Both the position numbers and the translations under genes were made by a program. The notes beneath the pieces are model-generated. The model had not been told where the DNA came from, ran no database searches, and saw only the letters and a list, made by a program, of their open reading frames with translations. 64,000 bases of DNA from contig JBBBDQ010000352.1 in NCBI GenBank assembly GCA_037127315.1, forward strand, positions 588,501 to 652,500, read 5' to 3'. Source of the DNA: Ascarosepion bandense (lineage: Eukaryota; Mollusca; Cephalopoda; Sepiida; Sepiidae). How positions within the stretch are numbered: the first letter of the stretch is position 1; each line of letters opens with the position of its first letter. This document shows positions 33,001 to 43,378 of this stretch, piece by piece.

Positions 33001-33042
33001 CAAACACTTTGCCAAAGATTGGAAGGGGGCTGATAATTTTGT
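32996..33042 (-). mobile_element. LINE reverse-transcriptase sliver, antisense
   Basis: CAAACACTTTGCCAAAGATT plus GGAAG...CTGATA is the reverse complement of the L-L-P-I-F-G-K-V-F-K-A region of the LINE at 17405-17445. Confidence 0.55.
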
Positions 33043-33049
33043 ACTTGCT

Positions 33050-33637
33050 TGACCAGGTCAAAAAAGAATAAGGATTGATAACAAGAAGGACACACAATTT
33101 TTCAAAATGAGTGAAAAAGTGTTTTTCAGGAAATATAAAAATAGATAAGAAATATGGAAAATGACATAATAAGGTCAAAAATTGGAAAGTGATTTATATG
33201 GTGAAAAGAAAAATGGGAAATCAACAGACATTACAATCAGTGAAAAAAAAGGTTTACTGAAGAAATGCCCACAAGAAAGGGAAAACCGAAGCAACGCCCC
33301 CAAGAATTTGCTTAACATACAAGGATGAGTACCAGAAAAAACTAACGTACAGAAAAACTAAAAGTTGACCCAAAATGAAAGTTTTACAGAATTCAAAACT
33401 TGCCAGAAAGAGGAGGGACTGAATAATAAGAAATAAAATATTTGAGAAAATAAAAAAAATATCTAAAAATATTTGAGAAAATAAAAATATCTAAAAAGTG
33501 TGGATGTAGTTGAATAAATAAAACCCATCCCATAACCCAAATTAACTAGGTCAATAAAGAACTCAGAGTTCAGTGAGAGAGAGAGAGAGGGAGAGTGTTC
33601 GTTAGATTACCAGTAGAGTCAGTCAAGACAATATTAT
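33050..33637. other. A-rich non-coding sequence
   Basis: A-rich, with a short local duplication (AAATATTTGAGAAAATAAAA at about 33437 and 33470) and a (GA)n run at 33577-33592. No family recognised. Confidence 0.5.
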
Positions 33638-33931
33638 AACTTAGTCAGTTAAGTGCTATACTTGAAGCAGGCTCCAAAGAGACATGAGTACTGGGCAGAA
33701 GATTATCCCGCAGTAGGTTGCCATTGCTTTCTGCAATAGACTGGTTGCCAGGCAAGGCTATAGAACCCAATCTGTCCTGCTATTTAACCCATAACTGGTG
33801 GGAAGAGATGGATTAATACCTTTCCCAACAGTATTTGCGCATGAGTGAATGCAATGGATTCAACCGGAATTTAAACTCAGCTCCCTGATTTCTCGTTTTG
33901 AGCCAATATCTACTGCACAACAACGCACATA
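33638..33931 (-). mobile_element. tRNA-derived SINE, nearly full length
   Basis: Minus-strand copy from GTGCGTTGTTGTGCAGTAGA to 'AGCACTTAACTGACT'; about 15 bp are lost in the 3' hairpin region. Confidence 0.9.
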
Positions 33932-34164
33932 ATTTACTAGTGAGTTTCAACACTCTTTGAAGGTCATATTATGTTATATTTAAGTACTTTTATTTAAGTA
34001 CTTTTGACTTTTACAGTCGCTGTCAAAAACCAATGTGGTCTCTGTGTGATAGTTAAACTTCCTTATATGCATCCTGGTTTTCTTTCAAAAGCTATACCTT
34101 TGAAATGGCCGAGCATGATGTCATGTGTAACAACTATGGGGAACGAGGCTGCAAAATCATTGAT

Positions 34165-34870
34165 TTGCATAATCAAATCTGACATGCTGTAGTAATTCTA
34201 AGGGGGATCAGTTTATGACCTAATAACAATAGAAAACCGATCCTCTACTTTATGGCTTGTAGAAACATTAATATTTAATGTAAATATGTCTTGCAAATAT
34301 TTCCAGTGTTGACAGGTTAATACCAATCTTATGATGAAAACATTGACATGCAGAACAAAATCTGATATAGTAATTCTAAAGAGGATCAGTTTATTACAAA
34401 CAATAAAATGTCGATCCTTCACTTGATGTCTTTTAGAAAAATATTAATATTTGATGTAAATATGTCTTGCAAATATTAATAATGTTGACTGGTTAATACC
34501 AATCATACTGTGAAAACATTGACTTGCAGAATAAAATCTGATATAGTGTAGTAATTCTAAGGAAGATCAGTTTATTACTTAATAACAATAGAAAACCAAT
34601 GCCTCTCTTTGTTATTTAGAAAAAAAATATTGATATTTAAGGTAAATATATCTTGCAAATATTCCCAATGTTGACTGGTTAATACCAATCTGATATAGTA
34701 ATTTTAAGGGGGAACAGTCTCTTACAAAATAACAATTGAAAATCGATCCCTTTCTTCATGTCCAATAGAAATTTATGTTAATATGAGGGTAAACATATCC
34801 TGAAAATATTTCCTTTATCAACTGGTTGATACCAATTTTATTGTAAAAACATTGACTTGTGCCATAGTGC
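34165..34870 (+). repeat. Diverged tandem repeat, about 177-bp unit, 4 copies
   Basis: TAATTCTAA-type starts at about 34194, 34371, 34552 and 34699 (the last as TAATTTTAA) give periods near 177, 181 and 147. Each unit has GATCAGTTTATTAC-, ATTTAATGTAAATATGTCTT- and TTAATACCAATC-like blocks. Its GGGGGATCAGTTTAT...AACAATAG module also occurs at 41130 and 44290. Confidence 0.85.
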
Positions 34871-35784
34871 ATATCTTGTTATTACATGTGTGTATTTTTT
34901 TATTATGGAAAAAAAAAAAGATGCATTTACTTGTGTAACTATACCAGTCTAGATGCTTTCTGGTTTCAGCTATATAAAAATTGCGATTTGTTTTTAGTCA
35001 TGCACTTATTAAATGAGAAAATATTTACTTAGGTCAGTCATGGGTGGCATAATTTGTTTTCCATCTAAACCACAAAATGGCACCTAGCAGTTGAGAAAGC
35101 CACATTTTTATGAATTAATTAGATGATGGTTGAATCACTTGTGACTTAGTCTTCCACTCAGGCAATTTCTATCTCTTTTGGTCTTTCTTGTATATAAATA
35201 CGAGGAACCTGACCCACTTCCTCCTCAATTCTGATGTTTGGTCACTGGAATAATGACGTGGGTTAGGCTGAGAAATTTTCAGCACCCATTCCTATAAGTA
35301 GTTACTGCTGCTTTTGACTGGGTGGGGTTAGGTATTTATTTTATGATTTTCCCAAGTGTATATTCATTTTCTACAGCAACAACTCTTTTGCCATGTTAGT
35401 GATGTTACGTCAGATATCTGGTTATATCAGCCAAAGCGCAGTAACAAAGGGATTCATGCCTGTTTCATAAGAAGCAATGGATGAAATTTGAACTCGGTTT
35501 ATATGTTATGTTTTGTCTTCTGTGCTGCTCACATTTCTATCAGGGATAGAACGTTTATAAATATAAAAGTTGACATTGAGATCAAAACCCAATGGTGACA
35601 GTCTTTTTCATGTTTAATTGCAATTGTTATGTTCTGGTGATTGCATTTAAGCATAAAAAACTCTCACTGTATGTTGAACCCAGCGTCCACTATATATATG
35701 TATATATATATATACTGTTAAATATAAGAGACAATGAATGTCAATTATGCTTAATCATAAACATTGTATGTCGGCTTTAATTTC
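34871..35784. other. Non-coding sequence
   Basis: Nothing assigned. A (TA)n tract lies at 35692-35715. The part 35190-35480 is less AT-rich than its flanks but has no open frame or splice-site pattern I trust. Confidence 0.45.
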
Positions 35785-36450
35785 AGGTGAAAATAAAGAC
35801 AAAAATTCTCCAACATTTGAATATTTTTTTCTAAGCTTTCGGCTCACATGAGCCATCTTCAGAGAGGTTACAGGGACGTTAACATAAAAACATCCACCAT
35901 CAGAGATTATTTTATCTTGTGTTGACATAAAACTTTGCTAAGCAACAACAACAGTCAACAAATAGCAAATGCAGCTCGTAAATTTGTAATGCGGTTTTAT
36001 GACGTCACACCAAGTGAGAGCCCAAAATGTTAGCAAAACCATATACTTAAATGCAATGTAATGTGTTTTGACCAGATTTAAATGTGATTTTATTAATCAT
36101 GAGCCATTCTAAACATTATATTTAACTTTAATTTCAGGTGAAAATAAAGACAAAAATTCTCTAAGATTTGGGTATTTTTTTTATTAAGTTGGTTCTAAGC
36201 TTTCAGCTCACATGAGCCATCTTCAAAGAGGTTACAGGGATGTTAACATAAAATCAACCACTATCAAAGACGATCATGTGTTGGGATAAAACTTTGCTAA
36301 GCAATGATAACCATTACCAAATAGCAAATTCAACTCGTAAATTTGTAATATGGTTCTATGAAGTCACACAGTGTGAGAGCTCAAAATGTTAACAGAACCA
36401 TTTAATTAAATGCAATGTAATGTGTTATGACCAGATTTAAACGTGATTTT
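35785..36450 (-). repeat. Two direct copies of a Penelope-like terminal repeat
   Basis: TTTCAGGTGAAAATAAAGAC starts both copies, at 35785 and 36135 (period about 350). Each has, on the minus strand, AGATGGCTCATGTGAGCC followed by an AAAGCTTA-type block (the 'CTGAAGATGGCTCATG' hairpin style). Both include TGTTAACATAAAA- and CTCGTAAATTTGTAAT- blocks. This arrangement resembles the tandem pseudo-LTRs of Penelope-like elements, but no coding region lies next to it. Confidence 0.6.
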
Positions 36451-36489
36451 ATTATGTGTGGGCTGTTTTCATTTAATGTAGATGGCCTC

Positions 36490-36544
36490 CAATATATATA
36501 TATATATATATAGCACATATCCAATATATATATATATGTAGCAT

Positions 36545-36580
<36 letters not shown>

Positions 36581-36620
36581 GCACATATCCAATATATATA
36601 TATATATATATAGCACATGG
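36490..36620. repeat. (TA)n tracts separated by GCACATATCCAA-type spacers
   Basis: Several TA runs alternate with 'GTAGCACATATCCAATA' or 'GTAGCATATCCAATA', so this is a compound tandem repeat of (TA)n plus a spacer of about 15 bp. Confidence 0.9.
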
Positions 36621-36639
36621 AGTGCTGGTGCTAATAAAA

Positions 36640-37330
36640 AGAGCTTTATTTATAATAACAGATCTATAATATATATTAATAATAAATGTACATTTTTTTA
36701 TTACCAGTAGCATGATGCAATCTCTCTCATTATATACATATATTTATATAAATTTGTGGTGATGGATTATTTATTTATTAATTCTACAGATTTTATCACT
36801 TCCACAATTATTTTTAGTGGATACACATATTTGGGTATACTCCACATTTGTTTATTAAGTACTATGTTTACTTTCATTTTCTGACAAAAATAAATATGCT
36901 ATTAATTAAATAAACAGATCATCTGTTCAATTATGAGTATCCACTAACAATAATGTTTAAATAATAAAATATACATATATATTGTCTATTTGAGCAGCAA
37001 TCTTTTATGTCGGTCTCATGAAAAATGACAGACAAGGTGTGATGATTAAGTTTTTTTATGTAATTTTTCATATGGTCTTATAATTTTTTCTTTTGAGAAC
37101 ATAGATTATATGAATATTGTCCAAATGTTTGGTTTATCTAAGCACTTTTGGATATGATTTTAGCTATTTTTGAGGATTAATGCCATTCTATGTGTAACAG
37201 AATGTATGTGGTGTTATATATGATGTAGAGTAGTAATATGTGTTATGTACCAAACATGGTAAACATGATGTTAGCATGTTTGTACTTCATATTATTGAGT
37301 GTTGGATTTTTCTTTTTATCAATAAAGCCT
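36640..37330. other. AT-rich non-coding sequence
   Basis: No recognisable feature. Confidence 0.5.
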
Positions 37331-37339
37331 CCATTATTT

Positions 37340-38700
37340 TTAGGAAAGATGTTAGGGTAATTAGGAATCTCTACTGGCAGCAAACTGCCTGCATACGAAC
37401 AAGTAACGAATTCAGCAAATATAAAAAGATAGAAAGGGGCATAAGACAAGGATGTGTCTTTTCACTGTAGATGTTATGCCAAGATTTGTCATCAGAAGCC
37501 ACAATTTGAACAACATTTGTACTAGTGTTCCAGCAGCCTCAACATATTTGGGAAAGACGTTAGGGTAATTAGGAATCTCTACTGGCAGCAAACTGCCTGC
37601 ATACGAACAGGTAACGAATTAAGCAGATATAAAAAGATAGAAAGGGGCGTAAGACAAGGATGTGTCTTTTCACCGTAGATGTTATGCCAGGATTTGTCAT
37701 CAGAATCCACAATTTGAACAACATTTGTACGAGTGTTCCAGCTGCCTCTACATATTTGGGAAAGACATTAGGGTAATTAAGAATCTCTACTGGCAGCAAA
37801 CTGCCTGCATACAAACAGTTAACGAATTCAACAGATATAAAAAGATATAAAGGGGCGTAAGATAAGGATGTGTCTTTTCACCGTAGATGTTATGCCAGGA
37901 TTTGTCATCGGAAGCCACAATTTGAACAACATCACGTACGCAGATGATACAGTGCTGACTTCTGACATGAAAACGAAATGACAAGACCTCCTTCAAAAGG
38001 TAGCTGAAGATATTGACAAAGAAGGACTACAAATAAATTGCAAGAAAACCGAATACATGGTCATCACCAAAAAGAGCAGCCCAAAATGCCAAGTACAGGT
38101 GGGGAATACTAAAAATCAAGAAGGTACAAAAATTTAAGTATTTGAGAAATGTGCTAACAGAAAATGGAAAGTGTGACACAGAGATCCAAAGGCAAATTGG
38201 CATGATGAAGGATGCATTCTAGAAACTGAGTAAAATATTAAGAGACAGGAAACTTTCACTAGAAACAAAGAAGAGAGTACTAGATTGCTATGTGATGTCT
38301 GTTCTACAATATGGCAGTGGATGCTGGACAATATCATTAAAGGTGAAGGAAAAACTTGAAGCAACTGAAATGTAGTTCTACAGAATTATGCTGCAGATAT
38401 CGTGGACCAATCATGTGAGCAATGACAAGGTTTGGGAAAGGATGGAAACCAAAAGGAAATTAATACCGAGCATCAAGAAGAGACAACTAAAGTTTCTAGG
38501 ACATGCAATAAGGAAGGAGGGCTTGGAGAACCTGTCACTAACAGGCCAGATAGAGGGAAGCAGCAGAAAGCTGAGCTGGTGGATAGCAGAATGAGCGTTG
38601 CATTGTGCAACAGGAAAAAATGAGCTAAGAGCCACCAGGACTAAAGAGGGCCATGATCCCCTATATCCTGAAAGGACAAGTCACATAGTAAAAGAAGAGA
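37340..38700 (+). pseudogene. RTE-type LINE reverse transcriptase with a triplicated segment
   Basis: Begins within RT: V-I-R-N-L-Y-W-Q-Q-T-A-C-I-R-T and I-E-R-G-I-R-Q-G-C-V-F-S. After three copies of this stretch comes I-T-Y-A-D-D-T-V-L (catalytic, about 37938), then L-Q-I-N-C-K-K-T-E-Y-M, V-L-Q-Y-G-S-G-C-W, R-M-E-T-K-R-K-L, L-K-F-L-G-H-A-I-R-K-E-G-L-E-N-L and a 3' tail ending near 38700. Stops (for example the TAG after C-V-F-S-P) and the 208-bp repeats kill the frame. No endonuclease domain is present, so it is 5'-truncated. Short 3' fragments of the same family lie at 27985, 28435, 46030, 52060 and 55170. Confidence 0.8.
37351..37932 (+). repeat. Exact 208-bp tandem triplication inside an RT gene
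   Basis: GTTAGGGTAATTAGGAATCT-type starts at 37351, 37559 and 37767 give a period of exactly 208 bp twice. Units share ACTGGCAGCAAACTGCCTGC and GACAAGGATGTGTCTTTTCA-like blocks and differ by scattered substitutions. The third unit exits into the true downstream RT sequence at AACAACATCACGTACGCAGA. Confidence 0.95.
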
Positions 38701-38916
38701 AGATTGTTTTTGTCATAAAGTGCTTGATATCAAGATAAGGATAGAGCATTACTAGAATTAAGGTGGAGAAATTTGTCACTTAGCTGAGCAGTATTATTTA
38801 TTGCAATAAAAGCAAATAACCCTGAAGAGCGAAAACATTAAAATAATGCCTCCATGAAACTTAGAAGTCAACATGACTGAAATAACACTGCTCAGTTAAG
38901 TGACAAACATCTTCAC

Positions 38917-38919
<3 letters not shown>

Positions 38920-38958
<39 letters not shown>
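38920..38958. repeat. (TA)n microsatellite
   Basis: Pure TA alternation. Confidence 0.95.
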
Positions 38959-38959
<1 letters not shown>

Positions 38960-38962
<3 letters not shown>

Positions 38963-39657
38963 AGACTAGAGGAAAACTTTTATCTAGGCAAAGAGTTGAT
39001 ATGAATTTTGTTTTAAATAAAGTATTTATAGCAAAATATTGTTAGCTATTAGCAAAAACACCCATAAACATTCATAAGATAAACTGAAAATATTAAACAT
39101 TTGAAGAATGTCATAGTTTAAAGAAAATCTTTTTATATGCAGTATAATGTTATGAAAAGATGTTGATGTTAATTAATCATTTTCTTTGGGGTTTTTTTAA
39201 TATTATTGTTGTGTATGTTGGTCTGAGTAAGTTTTGTTTCTATTAGAAAAGGTGAGATTAGAAAAAAGAACTGAGGCATAAATTAATATTTTGATAACAT
39301 TTGATGCCAACACTCTCGAGAACTTTCCTACTGAGTGAATTATTTTCTGTTTTGATTAATATGGCATTTATTTAGGTTGGAATTGTGGTCAAATTTATTT
39401 CTTTGTTTGACCAGTGCATGAGTTAAATTATTATTTATGAGGTCTCTTCTGTGTTCATAGATAATTTTTAAAAATTTTCTGCATCTTTCTCCAATGTATT
39501 TATTTTATATATGCCTGCCTTCGAGTTATTACTCTCTTGGGTTTGACTATATCCATAATAATTTTTAAATTGGTTGTGACTCTTTAGATTTTGTTTAAAT
39601 GAGATAAGTTGGTAGGCAGTATTATGTATCTGTTATTGTTTAAATTGTTATTGTAGA
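38960..39657. other. AT-rich non-coding sequence
   Basis: No recognisable feature. Confidence 0.5.
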
Positions 39658-39961
39658 TCCATGTCGATTGAACAGGTGTAGAGGCTCATCCCTTGTTCCC
39701 TGTTTAGGATGTGGCTTCCGGCTTTCTCTTTTCCAATTTTTTCACTCTTTTCTTTCATTTTTTTCTTTCCTCAATTAGAGTAGAGAGACTAAACTATCGC
39801 CCGGTTCACACTCCACCCATGTCTATTGAACAGGTGTAGAGGCTCATCCCTTGTTTATGATGTGGTTCCCGGTTCTCTCTTTTCCAATCTTTTCATTCTT
39901 ACGTAGCCCCCTGCGCTTCAATGGCATTACCGCCTTGCTTGGGGTGATATGATTAAAAAAA
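39658..39961 (+). mobile_element. Short non-autonomous element: two LINE 5'-UTR-like monomers plus LINE 3' tail
   Basis: ATGTCGATTGAACAGGTGTA starts monomer 1. A pyrimidine-rich spacer with CTCAATTAGAGTAGAGAGAC and CGCCCGGTTCACACTCCACC follows, then monomer 2 from ATGTCTATTGAACAGGTGTA, then the LINE tail (ACGTAGCCCCCTGCGC...ACCGCCTTGCTTGGGG) and poly-A. It is the sense-orientation relative of 565-884 but begins at a different point in the monomer. Confidence 0.75.
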
Positions 39962-40014
39962 AAATGTTTTTGCTGTGGTTATGTATTCTATGTGTCTTTC
40001 TTTTTGCATTGGAG

Positions 40015-40131
40015 GCTTACAGCCTATCACATTGAATACACCGGTTCTCGCTCGATCACCGATGTTAAGCAATGTTGAGCCTGGTCAGTACTTAGATGGA
40101 TGACTGCTTGGGAATACCAGGTGCTGTAAGC
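40015..40131 (+). pseudogene. 5S rRNA-derived unit 1 (SINE head)
   Basis: Runs GCTTACAGCCTATCACATTG through 'GATGTTAAGCAATGTTGAGC' and 'CAGTACTTAGATGGATGACT' to 'GGAATACCAGGTGCTGTAAG'. It is about 117 bp and colinear with animal 5S rRNA, with more substitutions than unit 2. It is followed by TATAGTGATGGATGTGCG, the first bases of the tRNA-type SINE, and then restarts as unit 2. Confidence 0.85.
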
Positions 40132-40151
40132 GTATAGTGATGGATGTGCGT

Positions 40152-40269
40152 GCTTACGGCCATATGACGTTGAATACACCGGTTCTCACTCGATCACCGA
40201 AGTTAAGCAACTTTGAGCCTGGTCAGTACTTAGATGGGCGACCAGTTGGGAATACCAGGTGCTGTAAGC
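40152..40269 (+). pseudogene. 5S rRNA-derived unit 2 (SINE head, better preserved)
   Basis: GCTTACGGCCATATGACGTT, AATACACCGGTTCTCACTCG, ATCACCGAAGTTAAGCAACT, GAGCCTGGTCAGTACTTAGA, and TTGGGAATACCAGGTGCTGT. The Pol III internal control region (A box, intermediate element, C box) is nearly canonical, so it could still be transcribed. Being fused to a SINE, it is a retroposon part rather than a normal rRNA gene. Confidence 0.85.
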
Positions 40270-40772
40270 GTATAGTGACGGATGTGCGTTGTAGTGTAGT
40301 GGATATCAGCTCGGAAAGAGAAATCGGTGAGCCAAGTTTGAATTCCAGTTGAATACCCTGCACCCACTGAAGCACTGGTGCCTTTGGGAAAGGTATTAAT
40401 TCGTCCCTTTCCTCCAGTTATGGGTTAAATAACAAGGGTAGGACTTGAGGACCCTGCTCAAAAAATCCCAATGAATCTTGATACTCGAAAATAAAAACGT
40501 TGTAAAAATAAAATAACCTTAACCAAAAATCATTGGTTATGACCTTAAATGATCCCATACGGATTGATAGGTCGTTAAACCTCGAAACAAACAAACAAAC
40601 TTTTTGGATTATGAATAAAGAGATATGGGTTAGGGTTATTGTGCCAAGGACTAGTCTTAAGGTTTTTCTTAGTTTGCCAGCTAATTTATGTGGAATGCTG
40701 CCTGTTCTTAATTGCTATGTCAGGTTTATATGCTTTTGGCAGTCCGTATAATACGGGTGTTTTTGGATTGTG

Positions 40773-41077
40773 CATGTGCATCGTGGTGCAGTGGATATTG
40801 ACTCAGAACAACAAATCGGTGAGTCGAGTTCAAATTCCAACCGAATTCCTAACATTCACTTCCACACAAATACCCTTAGTAAAAGCCTTAATCCGTCTTT
40901 TCCCTCCAGTTATGAGTTAAATAATAGAACAGATTGGGTTCTGGCTGGCAACCAGTCTACCACAGAAAGTAATGGCAACCTACTGTGGGAAAATCTTCTG
41001 CTTAGTCAGTCATGTCTCTTTTGAGACATGATTTCCCAAAGCGTGCATCACATATGGCACTGAACTGACTGACTGAA
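40773..41077 (+). mobile_element. tRNA-derived SINE, full length
   Basis: From TGTGCATCGTGGTGCAGTGG to GGCACTGAACTGACTGACTG. It lacks the 'CTATAGCCTT' block in the middle. Confidence 0.92.
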
Positions 41078-41119
41078 TATAATAGATGAAAACATGATTA
41101 AGGCTTCTGGTGGACATAA

Positions 41120-41192
41120 AGTGGGGGTCAGTTTTATATTGTTATGAAATAATAAGCTGATCCCCAACTAATTACTACATAATAATGTACTA
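41120..41192 (+). repeat. Foldback module with GGGGGTCAGTTT arms
   Basis: GTGGGGGTCAGTTTTATATT and AATAAGCTGATCCCCAAC are imperfect reverse complements flanking TGTTATGAAA. The same module lies at 44277-44345 and, in altered form, inside the tandem repeat at 34165-34870. Confidence 0.65.
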
Positions 41193-41194
41193 CA

Positions 41195-41384
41195 TCTCTT
41201 TCCCCCCTCTAGCTATGAGAAATAACAGGACAGATTGGGTTCTATAGCCCTGGCTGGCAACCAGTCTACTGCAGAAAGTAATGGCAACCTACTGTGAGAT
41301 AACCTTCTGCCCAGTCAGTCATGTCTCTTTTGAGACATGATTGCCCAAAGCATGTATCACATATGGCACTTAATTGACTGACAA
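41195..41384 (+). mobile_element. tRNA-derived SINE, 3' two-thirds
   Basis: From CCTCTAGCTATGAGAAATAA to GGCACTTAATTGACTGAC. Confidence 0.9.
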
Positions 41385-41612
41385 TAAGTTTTAGCCAGGA
41401 GTTATCTTCTTTGTTTATTAATTTTTAAGAATAAAATTCATTTCAACATTTTTTATCTTTTTTCCTGTGGCATGGTTTTTAAGCACTTTCCAAAGATGAT
41501 GTATGTTAGGATCATCTCCTCCAGACTGAAAACCCCGAGAAGTTACCTCCTGACAAATCCAAACCAAGCTTCATGGTCAGAAAGCGAACATTTGAACCAC
41601 TCGGTCATGTGT

Positions 41613-41614
<2 letters not shown>

Positions 41615-41650
<36 letters not shown>
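41615..41650. repeat. (TA)n microsatellite ending at a Helitron terminus
   Basis: The TA run stops exactly where the Helitron's 3' end (CTAG on the minus strand) begins. Confidence 0.95.
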
Positions 41651-41651
<1 letters not shown>

Positions 41652-41652
<1 letters not shown>

Positions 41653-42345
41653 TAGCAGTATAGCCCGGTGTTGCTCGGGTGTAATGAAAGCTTTAAAACT
41701 AATCCATGATCCTGGAGCTCAGACTCTTTGGACATTGGCACGAAAGACTAAAAAGCAATAGTTGTTTCCAGTTAAAGCGAAACCGTAAAATGAAAGAAAA
41801 ATGAATGGATGTTAGCCAAATTTTGATTTCCTGGTATCGATTCAAATGTTTTTTTCGTCATAAACTTAATTTTGAAGGCTAAATAAGTCCTCTGAATAAA
41901 TAGTATCATGTCTGTGACTAAGAACCACAATTATACCTACTTGCAAAAACTAAAATAAAAGGGCTGAGAAACAATACAGACATACAGGCAGATAAACAGA
42001 CACACACACACAAACATCTTGCCTTTCATATATATATATATATATATAATCGATTTTCTGCACTATTGTGAGAACTGCAACCTTGAAACTTCTGAATATC
42101 ATTTCTTCTGTCTTTGTCTATGAATGGATCAAATTTGATTAAAATCGGACCACTCCTTCTATAACCCGATTTTTTCGATTTTCGATATTTCAGGGGTACC
42201 TCAACACAAAACCTAGCTAAGAACACTCACAGACACTTATAGTCCAATTGTGTAAACTTTCAAGAAAATCGATTCAGCTGTTTTGGAGTCTATAGTTAAT
42301 GGACATACACACACACACAAAGTTCCATTTATAAATAAGTTTAGA
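41652..42345 (-). mobile_element. Non-autonomous Helitron
   Basis: On the minus strand it starts A|TCTAAACTTATTTATAAATG (42345 downward) and ends with CACCCGAGCAACACCGGGC, TATACTG and CTAG|T at 41652. Both flanking bases fit the Helitron A/T insertion rule. The 694 bp are colinear with 21174-21898, including the internal (TA)n tract (42029-42048). Confidence 0.82.
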
Positions 42346-42946
42346 TTTAGATAAGAAACTTTCCTGTTGTCATATATGAATTTAAAAATTAGAAAATGCT
42401 TAGTTATTCCAGCCAGTCCAGGTATAATTTTATCTCAATTAATTAAAACTGCAAATGACACATCCCAGATGAGAAAGCTATCAGTTAAAAAAGATCATAC
42501 TGTTGTTTTGTGACTTGCAATCACTCTTGGAAATTTTTTATTGTTTTCTTTTTAGGCTGGGTAAGCATTCTTCAAAGATGGAATTTTATTTACATATAAT
42601 AGTGAAATTCCTTGAAATCATTCAAAAATTATTTTTCCTCTCAAAACTTTTCTTCTCTTAAACTTCGATGCGTAAACTGTTGTTTAAGAATTCTGAGTCA
42701 GAACTCAAGATTCGTTTCAATCTCCAACTTTACTTACATGCTTATTTAGGCCCACATTGTTTTATTGGCTGATGTAGATTTTGACAATTAATGCAGTAAA
42801 AACTTAAAGGAAGAAAGGATTTGTTTTTCAAAAAATCAAATTCCAAAAAAGTTGATTGTCTGTAAACTTAACAATTTTCTCATTTGTTTTTTGTTTCTTC
42901 ACTTGAAAATTAAATAGTTTCTAAGGTTTTATTATTTAAAGCCTCC

Positions 42947-42950
<4 letters not shown>
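42346..42950. other. AT-rich non-coding sequence
   Basis: No recognisable feature. Confidence 0.5.
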
Positions 42951-42985
<35 letters not shown>

Positions 42986-42986
42986 A
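42950..42986. repeat. (CT)n(TA)n microsatellite
   Basis: A CT run passes into a TA run directly before the hairpin at 42987. Confidence 0.95.
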
Positions 42987-43086
42987 AAGAAATCTAGAAG
43001 CGAGCCACCACCTACCGCGGTTTCACACAATCTGAAGAACCGTTGTGTGAAACCGCGGTAGGTGGTGGCTCGCTTCTAGATTTCTT
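42987..43086. repeat. Perfect 44-bp inverted repeat with 12-bp loop
   Basis: The left arm 42987-43030 (AAGAAATCTAGAAGCGAGCC ... GCGGTTTCACACAA) and right arm 43043-43086 are exact reverse complements around TCTGAAGAACCG. The loop plus right arm begins 'CTGAAGAACCGTTGTGTGAA', the form of a Penelope-like pseudo-LTR hairpin. The sequence after it (43087-43340) is a diverged copy of 6311-6545. Confidence 0.9.
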
Positions 43087-43337
43087 GTAATCTCGCTCTA
43101 CTTTCGTACTTTCGTATCGAGCTCTTTATTGTTAAGGTTTCGTCTTGGTTTTTTTTTCTTTCTAACATGCACTGGATGTATTGTTCTTGTGCGCTGTTTG
43201 TTTCTTTTTTTCCATTATTTAACCCACGAGGTCGTTCTTGCCAGGTTACAAGACAATTTAAATAACTGTTAAGTTAGCACTATTTTTGGAAGTTTAGTCT
43301 GTTATTATTAGTGTTGCCTTACTGTAATTAGGTTCAT

Positions 43338-43372
<35 letters not shown>
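43087..43372 (+). repeat. Penelope-like terminal repeat, second copy, with (TA)n
   Basis: TCGAGCTCTTTATTGTTAAG, TCTTTCTAACATGCACTGGA and GGTTACAAGACAATTTAAAT parallel 6330-6490. It ends in a (TA)n tract at 43341-43372, as the first copy does. Confidence 0.6.
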
Positions 43373-43376
<4 letters not shown>

Positions 43377-43378
43377 TA

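Larger units (their letters stand above)
40015..40602 (+). mobile_element. Composite SINE: 5S-5S-tRNA-LINE tail
   Basis: In order: 5S-like unit 1, 5S-like unit 2, TATAGTGAC linker, the tRNA-type SINE head and body (GGATGTGCGTTGTAGTGTAG at about 40280 up to GGGTTAAATAAC at 40432), an A-rich stretch, then TGACCTTAAATGATCCCATA and GGTCGTTAAACCTCGAAACA followed by (CAAA)n. The last part matches the 3' end of the Nimb-type LINE at 51940-51994 (CTTAAATGACCC, GGCCGTTAAACGAACAAAC). All modules share one orientation, as expected of one retroposed transcript. The partnership with the Nimb LINE is inferred from the shared tail. Confidence 0.8.

Noticed and set aside
34004..34192. Frame of 62 codons with mixed composition
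   Set aside because: No recognisable domain, no splice signals, and it runs into the 177-bp repeat.
36402..36713. Frames rich in I-Y-I-Y-I-Y (also near 6548, 12690, 21480, 41620, 52880)
   Set aside because: They encode (TA)n microsatellites, not proteins.
40152..40269. Functional 5S rRNA gene
   Set aside because: It lies within a retroposon composite, has substitutions in stems, and is followed by SINE sequence rather than a T-run terminator. Transcription is possible, but an rRNA role is unlikely.
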